DNA of 64,000 bases, from contig JADKJE010000006.1 of assembly GCA_016722515.1 (NCBI GenBank), positions 70,496-134,495 on the forward strand, given 5' to 3'. This DNA comes from Alphaproteobacteria bacterium (GTDB taxonomy: Bacteria > Pseudomonadota > Alphaproteobacteria > Rickettsiales > JADKJE01). A program made the translations under genes and the position numbers. The notes below the pieces were generated by a model, which saw only the letters and a program-made list of their open reading frames with translations, did not search any database and was not told where the DNA came from. Of the stretch, positions 40,740-50,655 are shown piece by piece; the stretch's first letter is position 1; every line of letters starts with the position of its first letter.

Positions 40740-43700
40740 TCATAGACGATGATAACACCCTGGATAAGTGCTGTAAATGTGCTGATAAACACGATCTGCA
40801 CGCTCGTTCACTTCGTTGTTGTTATAGGACTCTTGCGGCAGCCATTGCAGATTATCGAAGATGATGGTTTTTACCTGTGCCGCCACCTGCGTACTCTCGC
40901 GCCAGCGTTCAACTTTCAACTTTTCTTCCTTGAGCGTTGAAAGCGTTTTGATTGCCACTTTCTTAACTTCTTCTTCCTCTTTTTTGGAAAGCTCAGGCTT
41001 GCGAAGCAAGTCAAAAATAGCTAGTGTTTCCTGATCTAATCCTTCAGCAAGGGCGCGTGATTCCTCTTCGGAAAGCTCCTGCATGAATCCTTGCAGCTCA
41101 TCGAAAGCCTTTTGGACAGCTTGCAAATCTTTGCCGCTGTTATAATCGTCAATGATCTTTTTATACTTTTCATAAAACTCAAGGCGCAGCGGGTTCTGTT
41201 GCACCATCTTTTCCAGCTTACGCTCGATAGCTTCCTGAAGGTCGAACACCACCAGATTTTTGTTGTCCGATTTCTGGAAGGCCTGACGCAGCTTGCCTAA
41301 GTCGAGCTTGCTCAAATCCGCATAATCATCATCACTGCCAGATGATCCTTCCACCGTGATGCTCATATCCACTTCCTGCTGGAGGCGGCGGATCACGGCG
41401 GTAATATCAGCCCCTTTGACCTTCTGGTTCAGCTGTTTATAGATAGCTTCAATTGCATTATGCTCTTTGATGTAGGGCTTAATCTGCTCTTCGGGGTAAA
41501 GGGCTTTGTATTTGCGGAATGCGTTCCGCGCAGAGAATTCAAACTCGGTGCGCGTTTTTTCATTCAGACAGACGCAGTTCATCGCTTTTTGGATAAGTCC
41601 CAGCTTTTCCATCGCACTTTGTGCATTGACCAGTCCATCCAGTTCAAATTCTAAATCCAGTAAGCACTGCCTTACAGCGCCGATAGAAGCGGCTAATTCC
41701 ACCGCCAAACCTTCTAGTCTTTCCGCCGGGCTTATCGGCGTTTCGCCATCATCTCCGCCGGTATTGTTGCCGCCCTTATTTTCGCCCTCACCATAGATGG
41801 CATAGGCTTCTTCCAGTCTGCGGTACACATTGCCGTAATCGACAATCAGGCCATTTTCTTTTTCATCATCATACACCCTGTTTGCACGGGCGATGGTCTG
41901 CATCAACGTGTGGCCTTTGATCGGCTTATCGAGATACACGGTGGAAACGCACGGTGCATCAAAGCCCGTGATCCACATGGCACACACAATGGCAAGGCGG
42001 AATGGATTATCATCGTCCTTGAATTCCGTTTCCAGATCGCGCTCTACCATTTTCTTGCGATGCGGCTCAATCTCCAGCCCCATAGCGCGGAATTTGGCTA
42101 CTTCGTTCTGCTCACTGCTCACCACGACACACACTTCGGTTTCTTCCACACGCTTTAGGTGGTGACGGAGCTTTAATTCCTCCTGCTGGTCTTGGCACTG
42201 TGCAATGCGCTTTTTCAGTTCGGTTACATAATCCGGCCAATGCTTCATCACCAGATCATACATCCGCGCAGCGGTTGGCTTATCCAGCGCAACGAACATC
42301 GCTTTGCCCTGATAGCCACGCTCGTTGAAATGCCACACCAAATCCTTGGCAATCGCATCCAGCCGGGCTTCGGATGTCAGGATGGGGTAATCACGCGCAA
42401 ACTCGCGTTGCAACTTGGCGCGTTGATCGTCGTCGAGGTCTTCGCTCTCGATGATTTCCGCCATGCGCTCATCCAGCTGCGGGTTCTCAATACCCAGCTT
42501 CTCCCCACGGTTCAGATAGCGCAGCGGCAGCGTTGCACCATCCTCAATCGCTCGCTTGAAGTCGTACACGGAAACATATTCCCCGAAGATATTCTTGGTC
42601 AGTTCCAGTTCTTCCTTGATGATCGGCGTGCCGGTGAAGCCGAGATACGAGGCATTAGGAATGCCATGAAAGCGCATGTTCTGCGCAAACTTTCCGCCTT
42701 GCGTGCGGTGCGCCTCATCCGAAATCACAATGATATTGCTACGGTTGGTAATTAGCGGATATTCGCTTTCCAGTTTAGGGTCGATAGAAAACTTATGAAT
42801 CAGTGTGAACACATAGCGGTGGTTTTCGGATAGCAACCGGCGCAGATCATCACGGCTTTTGGCGCGGATGTTTTCTTCCGTCACTGCACCACAGCCAGTG
42901 AAGGTATCATAGAGCTGGTTTTCAAGCTCCGTGCGGTCAACCACAATCAAGAAGGTGTAAGAACCGCCGAATTTGCGGTGGATTTTCTGGCACAAAAACA
43001 CCATCGAATAGGACTTGCCCGAACCTTGGGTATGCCAGAATACACCCAGTTTTCCTTTCAATTCTTCGATATTGCGAGCCTGCGACACCACCTTATTCAC
43101 GCCGATGAACTGGTGGTTCTTGGCCATGATCTTGACCACATCGCTGCCTTCGCCATCAAACAGCAGAAAGTTCTCGAACAAATCCAGCAGTCGCGCACGG
43201 TCGCAGGTGCCGCGCAGCATGGTGTCTAAGCTCACCACGCCTTCTTCCTCTTCCTCGATGCGCTTCCAGTCGAGGAAGAACTTATACGGGCTGGTGACAG
43301 TTCCCAGCTTGGCATCCGTGCCATTGCTCAAGATGATAAAGCCGTTGCAGTAGAAAATGGCGGGAATGGTATCTTTATAATCACGCAGATTGTCGTTATA
43401 GGCGCTCGCAAGATCAGTGTGGTGCGCTTTCAGTTCAAAGAACACCAGCGGAATGCCATTCACAAACCCCACCACATCCGGGCGGCGGTTATAGAGTTCG
43501 CCCACCACCTCAAACTGGCGCACGGCGAGGAATTCATTCTCCAGCGGCTTTTCAAAATCAAACACGCGCAGGCGTTTGGATTCCATCTCGCCCTGGGCAT
43601 TACGGAACGTAACCTGCACGCCTTTAGTGAGCAGCGCGTGCTTTTCCTTGTTAATCTGCCCAAGGGTTTTATCGGCAGCTTTCACTGTGATCTGGTCGAT

Positions 43701-43922
43701 TGCGTGGGTGTAGGCCACATCCGGCAGGTTGGGGTTCAGCCTCAAAAGCGCAGCGCGAAGGTGACGCTTCAGAATCACTTCCGATTTATTCGCACGCCCC
43801 AGCAGCCCATCATCGCCAAAGGTTTCTTTCTTCCACGCATAAGCAACTTTCCAGCCCAAGGCCTCCAGCACTTCCTGCGTTGCGGCTTCTACCAGCCCAT
43901 CTTCGGAGTATTCGTAACTCAT
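40740..43922 (-). CDS. hsdR: Type I restriction endonuclease subunit R (HsdR)
   Basis: 1,060 residues. The N-terminal nuclease (about 1-230) has RRPDVVGFVNGIPLVFFELK with the D and E-x-K catalytic residues. Motor: TQGSGKSYSMVFLC (I), VISDEAHRTQGGKFAQN (II), LGFTGTPIIKEEL (III), and TLMQTIARANRVYDDE (VI). The C-terminus is helical and binds HsdM. It translocates DNA and cuts unmodified DNA with HsdM and HsdS. It overlaps hsdS by four bases as the last gene of the operon. Confidence 0.95.
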   Translation of the reverse strand: MSYEYSEDGLVEAATQEVLEALGWKVAYAWKKETFGDDGLLGRANKSEVILKRHLRAALLRLNPNLPDVAYTHAIDQITVKAADKTLGQINKEKHALLTKGVQVTFRNAQGEMESKRLRVFDFEKPLENEFLAVRQFEVVGELYNRRPDVVGFVNGIPLVFFELKAHHTDLASAYNDNLRDYKDTIPAIFYCNGFIILSNGTDAKLGTVTSPYKFFLDWKRIEEEEEGVVSLDTMLRGTCDRARLLDLFENFLLFDGEGSDVVKIMAKNHQFIGVNKVVSQARNIEELKGKLGVFWHTQGSGKSYSMVFLCQKIHRKFGGSYTFLIVVDRTELENQLYDTFTGCGAVTEENIRAKSRDDLRRLLSENHRYVFTLIHKFSIDPKLESEYPLITNRSNIIVISDEAHRTQGGKFAQNMRFHGIPNASYLGFTGTPIIKEELELTKNIFGEYVSVYDFKRAIEDGATLPLRYLNRGEKLGIENPQLDERMAEIIESEDLDDDQRAKLQREFARDYPILTSEARLDAIAKDLVWHFNERGYQGKAMFVALDKPTAARMYDLVMKHWPDYVTELKKRIAQCQDQQEELKLRHHLKRVEETEVCVVVSSEQNEVAKFRAMGLEIEPHRKKMVERDLETEFKDDDNPFRLAIVCAMWITGFDAPCVSTVYLDKPIKGHTLMQTIARANRVYDDEKENGLIVDYGNVYRRLEEAYAIYGEGENKGGNNTGGDDGETPISPAERLEGLAVELAASIGAVRQCLLDLEFELDGLVNAQSAMEKLGLIQKAMNCVCLNEKTRTEFEFSARNAFRKYKALYPEEQIKPYIKEHNAIEAIYKQLNQKVKGADITAVIRRLQQEVDMSITVEGSSGSDDDYADLSKLDLGKLRQAFQKSDNKNLVVFDLQEAIERKLEKMVQQNPLRLEFYEKYKKIIDDYNSGKDLQAVQKAFDELQGFMQELSEEESRALAEGLDQETLAIFDLLRKPELSKKEEEEVKKVAIKTLSTLKEEKLKVERWRESTQVAAQVKTIIFDNLQWLPQESYNNNEVNERADRVYQHIYSTYPGCYHRL

Positions 43923-45175
43923 ATGGCCTCCTTGAGCAGTTGGGCGGGATCATAGCTTTCCGCGTCGATCACGCCAGTCATAAGGCGCGGCAGCAGGATG
44001 TCGCGTGCCTCGCGCAGGCGTTGGTTTTGAAATTGTAAGTTTAGCACTGCATCAAAATTTGAAGAAACTGATGAATGAAACTTTTCTAATAATTCATCGC
44101 TTGGGCAATCAAACTCTATGGCTTCAAACTTGCCTTTGTTGACATTGGTCATTGTTGCACCGTTGCTGCCAAGTCCATCTAAAAGCGGTTTTAGTCTTCG
44201 GGATAAGCAGTACATAAAATAGGTGTATATCGGATTTCTGAAGACAATCGAATTGATCTGCTGATTGGTCTGAGATGGGATTGCAACAAGTCCTGTAACT
44301 CCGACGGTTCCAATACAGCTAACCATCAGGCTGTTTTTAGGCAGATACTTTTTCTTTTGTGAATCTGCGCCGAGTTTGGAAAGAGATTGTTCAGTGCGTA
44401 TAACATACGGCGCATCAGCCATGTCAGGCGTTTTAATGAAAGGCACATCTTGGCCAAAGAAATCAGAGTTTGTTGTTGAAGGCGTTTTGCCTGTAATAAC
44501 ATCTCCAATGTCCTGAATTTGTTTTTTAGACCACCCCTCCGGCAGGCCGGTTTCGGGGTTGATGGGGGTGGATTCGTGGCCGGGGAAGCGCAGGCGCACA
44601 AACCACTCTTCATAGGTGATCTGCGCCATTTCTTCGAGCAGCCTAATCCGCTTCAGGTTATTCTCGATCAAATCATCATACGCCGCCAACACTGCGCCGA
44701 TTTTCTTCTGGATAGAAAGTGGCGGAAAATCCACCTCAACCTTTGCCAGATTTTCGCCTGTTAGGTGCTTAATCGCAGCTCCAGTAAAGTAACCATCATA
44801 TTGACCGTTCAGACCTTTATTAAGCAGCGAATAATAAAGAAAGAAACTATCGAAGCCACTTTTTACGCGAATGCGATGAAGTGCTTTTTGTATCATCATT
44901 GATGGAGTTTGATTTTTCCAAATTGCACAGCGTCCGGGTTCTCCACCCTCACACATAACTATGTCGCCATATTTCAATCCGTAACGCTCGGATTCTTTCT
45001 CTTCAAAGCGCATTTCTCTAAGATTGTGGAGATCAATGCTACCCCATCGCACATTGATATTCGCCAAGTACGGTAGGAACTCTCCCTTATTCTTATTCTG
45101 GTCAAGCATCTTGCCCAGACACATATCCGCCAGATCACTCAATTTTCTTTTCTGCCAAACTGTCGTAGCTTTCAT
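43919..45175 (-). CDS. hsdS: Type I restriction specificity subunit (HsdS)
   Basis: 418 residues in two halves. Each is a target recognition domain followed by a conserved helix: residues about 1-165 end in PPLSIQKKIGAVLAAYDDLI, and 210-400 end in ELLEKFHSSVSSNFDAVLNL. GWSKKQIQDIGDVITGKTPS marks the second TRD. It defines the bipartite recognition sequence for both methylation and cutting. It starts 9 bases after the accessory gene stop. Confidence 0.93.
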   Translation of the reverse strand: MKATTVWQKRKLSDLADMCLGKMLDQNKNKGEFLPYLANINVRWGSIDLHNLREMRFEEKESERYGLKYGDIVMCEGGEPGRCAIWKNQTPSMMIQKALHRIRVKSGFDSFFLYYSLLNKGLNGQYDGYFTGAAIKHLTGENLAKVEVDFPPLSIQKKIGAVLAAYDDLIENNLKRIRLLEEMAQITYEEWFVRLRFPGHESTPINPETGLPEGWSKKQIQDIGDVITGKTPSTTNSDFFGQDVPFIKTPDMADAPYVIRTEQSLSKLGADSQKKKYLPKNSLMVSCIGTVGVTGLVAIPSQTNQQINSIVFRNPIYTYFMYCLSRRLKPLLDGLGSNGATMTNVNKGKFEAIEFDCPSDELLEKFHSSVSSNFDAVLNLQFQNQRLREARDILLPRLMTGVIDAESYDPAQLLKEAI

Positions 45176-45183
45176 ACAGCCCT

Positions 45184-46092
45184 CTATATCAATCGCAGTT
45201 GTTGAGAAGCGGGCTTATGATCCTTCACTTCGATGATAGAGCGTTCCTTTTTTAGCCCCTTCGAGCTTCGGAATTGCCTTTCTCGAACCTCGCAGACTAA
45301 GTAATCTCCCTTGGAAAAGGCGATCTCGTTATTAGCAATCTGGTTGAGGAACTTTGCATCTTCAATCGTTGCACTGAAGGGTTCTCCGCCATCTGTAACG
45401 CGCCATTTATTGTCTTCCTTGAAGCTAAGACTGATAATCTGTAGCGTCATTGTGCGGGTTTCATCCGCTAGCTGTTCTTCTGTTTCAGTATAGTCGAAAT
45501 AAATCACATCACTTTTGGTAATTTCGAGATCATCCGTTTTAGGACGTCGTACCTTGATGACGTCAATACCGTCATTAGATAGAGTGGAGACAGCTTTCTT
45601 TGCGTGCTCCCTGACAGCTACGCTTTCCGCTAATTGCACGGTGCGCTTATCGGTAACGAAATAATTATCCCCAATATGAATATGAACATCACCACCTTTT
45701 TGTTCGATTCTATCAGGCTTACGACCTTTAAGAAATTTGATCAGAGCCAGTAATCCGCCACCAGTAGCAACCGTTCCGCCAACAATTTTGAAAAGCAAAT
45801 CCGCAAGTTCATTTGCTGCCGCTATTCCATCTTTGTGGATCGAAGCAAAATCGAATAGTGCTTTCGCATTCTTCATAAGAGATTGGATAAGATTCAGATC
45901 AACTTCAAAAGAGCCTTCTGCCGTAGCTCTTACTTTTACGGACATTTGCGCTCTGGTGCCGTTAATCTCGTTATTCGCGGCCTGTATCAATTCGCCTATA
46001 GCCAATAACGCAGGCGCTAAATCCTTAACATCAATTTCCCCGTTCTCAACAGCGGGACCATCAAAAACCAGCGTTAATTTTTCATCGCTCAT
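45184..46092 (-). CDS. Accessory gene inside the type I restriction operon
   Basis: 302 residues, inserted between hsdM and hsdS. N-terminus KLTLVFDGPAVENGEIDVKD, a possible membrane or hydrophobic hairpin near residue 110 (VGGTVATGGGLLALIKFLKG), then DVHIHIGDNYFVTDKRTVQL and AKKAVSTLSNDGIDVIKVRR. It overlaps hsdM by four bases (ATGA). I do not recognise a named domain; the VHIHIG segment and C-terminal beta region suggest a ligand- or protein-binding module. Its position implies a role in the restriction system or in protecting it. Confidence 0.75.
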   Translation of the reverse strand: MSDEKLTLVFDGPAVENGEIDVKDLAPALLAIGELIQAANNEINGTRAQMSVKVRATAEGSFEVDLNLIQSLMKNAKALFDFASIHKDGIAAANELADLLFKIVGGTVATGGGLLALIKFLKGRKPDRIEQKGGDVHIHIGDNYFVTDKRTVQLAESVAVREHAKKAVSTLSNDGIDVIKVRRPKTDDLEITKSDVIYFDYTETEEQLADETRTMTLQIISLSFKEDNKWRVTDGGEPFSATIEDAKFLNQIANNEIAFSKGDYLVCEVRERQFRSSKGLKKERSIIEVKDHKPASQQLRLI

Positions 46093-47657
46093 GCCGCCCC
46101 CTTGATAATTTGCTGCATGAGATTGTTGGCCTCTGTGTTTAAGCTTTCCAGCTCAGTATGGATTTCGCCAAGGCGTGCCGTGTAATCAAACCCTTCATCC
46201 AGCTCGATGGAATAGCCCACATAACGCCCCGGTGTGAGGCTCCAGTCGTTTTCCTCTACTTCAGCCACATCAACGATTTTGCAGAGGCCTTCGACATCCG
46301 CATAATTGCCACTGGGGAAATGCTCTTTGAGCCACGGATTGCTTGCGAAAGTTTTATTTACATCTTCGCCGCGATAGGCCTTCACAATAATGGTCAGACC
46401 TTCCATCTGTTCCGGCGAGAAATCACGCAGCGTGGTGTTGATCTGGCGGAAGGTATTCCGCGCATCAATCATCAGGATTTTGCGTTTATTCTCTGCGCGT
46501 TTGCCGCGATCAAGGAACCACAGGTGACATGGCAGCGAGCGGGTGTAGAAGAAGTTATTGCCTACAGCCACAATGCAATCCACCGCGCCGGTTTCAATCA
46601 GCCGCTGGCGGATCAGCTTCTCACTCGCACCTGCATCGGTGGCGGAGGATGCCATGACAAATCCAGCGCGGCCTTTTTCATTTAGGTAATGGTAGAAATA
46701 CTGAATCCACAGATAGTTGCCGTTATCAGCTTTCGGCAGCCCCACATCACTGAATAGGCGCTTGTCGGTTTTCACGAAGTCTTTGTTCTTATCCACCTTG
46801 TTGACATTGAAAGGCGGGTTAGCCATCACGAAATCACATTTGCCTGCGAGGTCGTGCGGGTCGGAATAGAAGCTGTTGCTCTCGATGATTTTTCCTTCGA
46901 TGCCGTGAATGGCAAGGTTCATCTTGGCAAGGCGGGTGTTGTTGGATTTTAGCTCGGTGCCATAGACTTTGATTGCTTCGTTCACGGCGCGTTTGCTGTG
47001 GTCTTCCACGAAGTGGCCGGTCTGGACGAACATGCCGCCGGAGCCGCAGGCGGGGTCATGGATGATGCCGTGGTCTGGTTCGATGAAATTTACGATCAGC
47101 TGCACCAGTGATGGCGGGGTGAAGAACTCGCCGCCTTCCTGTGCGCCTGCGCCGCTCATGGAGAATTTCATCAGGAAGAATTCATAAATCCGCCCGAACA
47201 CATCGCCCTTCAGCTTTTTTACAGAATCCTTGTTGAACACGCGGATCAATTCGCGCAGCAGGTCTGCATCCAACTCCTGATAGTTTTTTGGCAGGATACC
47301 GGCTAGGTCGGGGTAGTTGGCTTCAATCAGGCGCATGGCCTCGTTGACAGCTTCGTTGATGTCCTCGCCTTCGGGTAGGTTGGCTAGATAGCCGTATTGC
47401 GATTTTTCCGGCAGCATCATGCTACCTGCAGCAAGGAAATCCGCTTGGGTTGCGGCGCGTTTACCACGCGGTCCATCGGGGATTGCCGCTTCAATCGTAA
47501 TCTTCGCTTCTTCATAGCGGTTTTGGGCATAGCGCAACAGGATCAGCCCCAGCACGGGGTCTTTGTATTCAGCGGCGGTAAGTTTGGAGTTGGCACGCAG
47601 ATTATCCGCCGAATCCCAGAGTTCTTTTTCCAGTTGTTTGATTTGATCATTGTTCAT
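46089..47657 (-). CDS. hsdM: Type I DNA methyltransferase subunit (HsdM)
   Basis: 522 residues. HsdM_N helices (MNNDQIKQLEKELWDSADNL), then the N6-adenine methylase core: IIHDPACGSGGMFVQTGHFV (SAM motif) and CDFVMANPPFNVNKVDK (catalytic NPPF). EFFTPPSLVQLIVNF is the usual lead-in. With HsdS it methylates the recognition site and with HsdR restricts. It is the first gene of the hsdM-accessory-hsdS-hsdR operon. Confidence 0.95.
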   Translation of the reverse strand: MNNDQIKQLEKELWDSADNLRANSKLTAAEYKDPVLGLILLRYAQNRYEEAKITIEAAIPDGPRGKRAATQADFLAAGSMMLPEKSQYGYLANLPEGEDINEAVNEAMRLIEANYPDLAGILPKNYQELDADLLRELIRVFNKDSVKKLKGDVFGRIYEFFLMKFSMSGAGAQEGGEFFTPPSLVQLIVNFIEPDHGIIHDPACGSGGMFVQTGHFVEDHSKRAVNEAIKVYGTELKSNNTRLAKMNLAIHGIEGKIIESNSFYSDPHDLAGKCDFVMANPPFNVNKVDKNKDFVKTDKRLFSDVGLPKADNGNYLWIQYFYHYLNEKGRAGFVMASSATDAGASEKLIRQRLIETGAVDCIVAVGNNFFYTRSLPCHLWFLDRGKRAENKRKILMIDARNTFRQINTTLRDFSPEQMEGLTIIVKAYRGEDVNKTFASNPWLKEHFPSGNYADVEGLCKIVDVAEVEENDWSLTPGRYVGYSIELDEGFDYTARLGEIHTELESLNTEANNLMQQIIKGAA

Positions 47658-47830
47658 GCTTTTGCCCCATAGCTATAGCCAGCCATTTATTATAATTTTA
47701 TCGCCTTAATCTTAAAATATTTGTTTCCATCAATCTCTAAGTGGGAAGACATCCCTGAGGGTAGGTAATAGACGGTTTTGGATTTCAATTCAAGATAGTT
47801 AACTAATAACTTAATCACTGTTAACCGAAG

Positions 47831-48865
47831 TTAGAGCGAGACTTGATTTATAGAAATATAAGCGTGCTGCCCAATCCTCCTCCTCTGTTCACTCTCCGAC
47901 AATTGCCCATAACTCTGGATTGTCGTATCAATAGAGCTATGTCCTAACGCTTGCCTCACAGCATTAAGAAACTCAGGTGTTTGTTTTTCCGCATATCTTG
48001 CAATCGTGTGTCTAAATGAATGGGGGCGATAGTACTCATATCCCGCAGCTTCAAACGCTTTTCTAAAGGTATTTAGGATCGTTGTGTTAGATTGAATAGG
48101 TCTATGCTGTGGATTCGTTTCCAGAAAACTTGATTGCCCAAATTGATGAGGAATTTGTGGAAAGAGGGTATCCTTTTCTTTAAAACCATGAGCAATTAAA
48201 TAATCCCGCCATGTAAGAACATTATCAACGATATCCTTTGGCAAGCCTATGAAGTCTGCGTGCCGACTCTTTGCGAATTTCACCTGCATATCTTTAGGAT
48301 TTACGTGAATAAAATAATATCCTTCTTCTTGAATGAGATTTTTTAATTTAACTGTCCTTAATTCAGATATACGTAATCCACATAATGCCTGCAATGAAAT
48401 CATAGCTTTGTTCCGTTTCTGGATAGCTGTGAATTCAGGCATTGCTCGAATGGTTGTTAGAATTTGATCATACTTGTACGATTTCTTGTATGCGGTGGCT
48501 TTGGCGGTTCGGCGTTGGTTATTTGTCAAACTCAGATAATCAATGTGGTTATAATGGATCTTGCCTTTATATCCGCGTTGCCGCTCTAGCCATCGAAAAA
48601 ACTCTTTGAGTACCCTAAGATTGTCATTGATGTAAGATAGTGATGTGCCTTGCTCAGTCATAGCGGTGATGTACTTATCGGCTATTTTATCGGTGAAGTG
48701 ACGGAAATCGATGAAGTTCGTAAACAATTCATATTCGCGGATATGTTTCAGTAACGCCGTGATGGTTTTGTCATCTTTTTTGAGCGCACGCCTTTGATGA
48801 ATCCGATAATTATATTTGATGCGCTCATTAGCAGGGAAAAACAGATCTCGTGACTTTGTTTTCAT
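47831..48865 (-). CDS. Tyrosine recombinase (XerC/D-like)
   Basis: 344 residues. SAM-like N-terminal DNA-binding domain, then the catalytic domain with LCGLRISELRTVKL (first Arg), PHSFRHTIARYAEK (H-x-x-R) and LGHSSIDTTIQSYGQL (His and the nucleophile Tyr). It overlaps the HTH/zinc-ribbon gene by four bases and forms a module with it and an AlpA-like protein. This is a second integrase inside the island, so either a nested element or a plasmid-style resolution system. Confidence 0.9.
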   Translation of the reverse strand: MKTKSRDLFFPANERIKYNYRIHQRRALKKDDKTITALLKHIREYELFTNFIDFRHFTDKIADKYITAMTEQGTSLSYINDNLRVLKEFFRWLERQRGYKGKIHYNHIDYLSLTNNQRRTAKATAYKKSYKYDQILTTIRAMPEFTAIQKRNKAMISLQALCGLRISELRTVKLKNLIQEEGYYFIHVNPKDMQVKFAKSRHADFIGLPKDIVDNVLTWRDYLIAHGFKEKDTLFPQIPHQFGQSSFLETNPQHRPIQSNTTILNTFRKAFEAAGYEYYRPHSFRHTIARYAEKQTPEFLNAVRQALGHSSIDTTIQSYGQLSESEQRRRIGQHAYISINQVSL

Positions 48866-49380
48866 CGAAAAAGCTCCAACTGTACAGACTCACTTTGATG
48901 CATTTCGTTTGGTGCATGAAAGTGAGCGTTCACGGTAGGAGATGTGGAATCATATAATTCCAAAACATCAACCACGTAAAAAAGGGATTTGAGTTTCTGC
49001 AGGTCATCTAATTTATATCCTTTATTCATAGGTGATTTGCAGTCACGGCATACAGCTTTCAGCTGAAGGGATAGATTCCTGAATTCAAGTTGAACCTGTT
49101 TCTTATAAGGATTTCGTGCATCTCGGCATTTGAAGCAATAGAACTGTTCGTAAGCAGTGCTGCATTTATTCATTTGATTCTGTTTACCCAAGAATTTTTT
49201 TAATTGGCTGCCATAGACTAATCCAGGTGTGTGTTTATCAATGGTAGGCAAGCCCTCCTTGATCCATCTTCTTACCGTTTGTTTATGTAAACGGTGATCA
49301 GAGTAGAGTTGGCATATTTCATCAAGATCGTATGAGTACCAATATTTGATGACGTTGAGGGGATAGATTCGTTTTCCCAT
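48862..49380 (-). CDS. HTH plus zinc-ribbon partner of the recombinase
   Basis: 172 residues from the ATG at 49380 (MGKRIYPLNVIKYWYSYDLD). HTH near residues 20-60: CQLYSDHRLHKQTVRRWIKE, then LPTIDKHTPGLVYGSQLKKF. A zinc ribbon follows (YCFKCRDARNPYKKQ, VCRDCKSPM). It probably binds the element ends or regulates excision with the adjacent recombinase. The earlier frame covers the AlpA gene and is rejected. Confidence 0.7.
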   Translation of the reverse strand: MGKRIYPLNVIKYWYSYDLDEICQLYSDHRLHKQTVRRWIKEGLPTIDKHTPGLVYGSQLKKFLGKQNQMNKCSTAYEQFYCFKCRDARNPYKKQVQLEFRNLSLQLKAVCRDCKSPMNKGYKLDDLQKLKSLFYVVDVLELYDSTSPTVNAHFHAPNEMHQSESVQLELFR

Positions 49381-49399
49381 AATCAAAGCAACCTTTTTG

Positions 49400-49609
49400 T
49401 TAATTAGAAGTGCTGTGATTGTGTTGGGAAATAAACTCCCTGATATCTTCCACCCGCCACGCAGTCGTACGGGGCCCAAGTTTGACAGGTTTAGGAAAGC
49501 GTCCGCTTTTGACTCCTTCCCACCAGGTGGATTTACCCACAGGAATGAATTTTAATATGTCGCGAACACGGAGAAATCCGGTTTCGGGTAGTTCAGAAAA
49601 ATGATTCAT
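49400..49609 (-). CDS. AlpA family regulator / excisionase
   Basis: 69 residues from the ATG at 49609 (MNHFSELPETGFLRVRDIL). The AlpA pattern is complete: PVGKSTWWEGVKSGRFPKPV, then KLGPRTTAWRVEDIREFISQ. AlpA proteins activate or direct excision of P4-like elements. It is upstream of the HTH/zinc-ribbon and recombinase genes in one operon. Confidence 0.88.
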   Translation of the reverse strand: MNHFSELPETGFLRVRDILKFIPVGKSTWWEGVKSGRFPKPVKLGPRTTAWRVEDIREFISQHNHSTSN

Positions 49610-49705
49610 AAAGATAACCTTGTTCAATTAAAGACAAGGTCATCTTAAGTTGTCTAATATGGGCTGTGGCCGAATTAGCCTAACAAAAAGGAGAATTCTC
49701 CTAAT

Positions 49706-50626
49706 TTAAAGAGAATTCTCTAATGCTTCTTTGTGTGACTCATAAGCTTCACGTAAATGGTCAAGCAACGTTTGATCATCAATTGAAAAGCCAGCCGTAT
49801 CTAAATCACCAATTATCCTTGTGGTGCAAGTGTTTTTCTGTGATTGAAAGTTATAGCGGTATTTTGAAATAGCCAGTCCTAAAACAATTTTTTGCAGCGT
49901 CTTAATTTTCTTGGTTGCCGATCTTTTTTGGCTAGAAGAGAGTTGTTCTTCGGTTAATTGAGATATTTGTTTGTTTAAGTCATCTATCTCATTTCTTAGA
50001 GATAGGATTTGTGCATCTTTTTCTCCGATCATTTTATCGTGTTCTATTTTGATGTTAGTTGAAGTTGAGGTGCGTTTGGGTTTATTTCCTATTCCTAAGA
50101 CCAGTTCCTCCAACTCAGGTGGAAATTCTATGTCATAGCGTTGAATCCATTCAATATAATATTTTGGTGAAATCGGATCTGATAATTGACCATGATCATG
50201 GGCTCTTTCAATCAATTCCTTTAATTTTAAAAACCGCCCGACAAAAGGTGATTGACGTATATATTGTTCTAAATTGTTCCAATTAACGAGATAGGGATTG
50301 CGTCCAAATGAAAGTGATAATGCCTCTTCCAGTTCCCAATATGCAGCTTTACTCCAAAAATCATAATCAGCGAAGGCAGTGGGTTGATTAAAAAACAGGC
50401 TATTTTCAAATTGTTCTATTTTAAATCGTTCTTCTTCCTCGGATTTTAAAAGTTCTTCCTGATATATTTTTAGAATTTCATCCTGTCCTTTTGATTCAAG
50501 CTGGCGGCGAAATACAGCAATCTCCTGTCTTAACCTCTCGAGTTCTTGACCTTCCGCATCTAAGTTAGCAAATCTAAACTGCCGATTGATTAAGAAAATT
50601 ATATGCTCTGATCGTTTTTCTGACAT
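49706..50626 (-). CDS. Island protein with coiled coils, unknown function
   Basis: 306 residues. An N-terminal coiled coil (QELERLRQEIAVFRRQLESK) is followed by a conserved-looking core, YDFWSKAAYWELEEALSLSF, GRNPYLVNWNNLEQYIRQSP and PKYYIEWIQRYDIEFPPELE. A second coiled coil (EKDAQILSLRNEIDDLNKQI) precedes YRYNFQSQKNT. The core recurs in proteins encoded next to P4-type integrases. The C-terminal DHLREA segment is consistent with DNA binding. Confidence 0.7.
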   Translation of the reverse strand: MSEKRSEHIIFLINRQFRFANLDAEGQELERLRQEIAVFRRQLESKGQDEILKIYQEELLKSEEEERFKIEQFENSLFFNQPTAFADYDFWSKAAYWELEEALSLSFGRNPYLVNWNNLEQYIRQSPFVGRFLKLKELIERAHDHGQLSDPISPKYYIEWIQRYDIEFPPELEELVLGIGNKPKRTSTSTNIKIEHDKMIGEKDAQILSLRNEIDDLNKQISQLTEEQLSSSQKRSATKKIKTLQKIVLGLAISKYRYNFQSQKNTCTTRIIGDLDTAGFSIDDQTLLDHLREAYESHKEALENSL

Positions 50627-50655
50627 TTATCAGTCGCTCCTGATGCTTGATTGGT

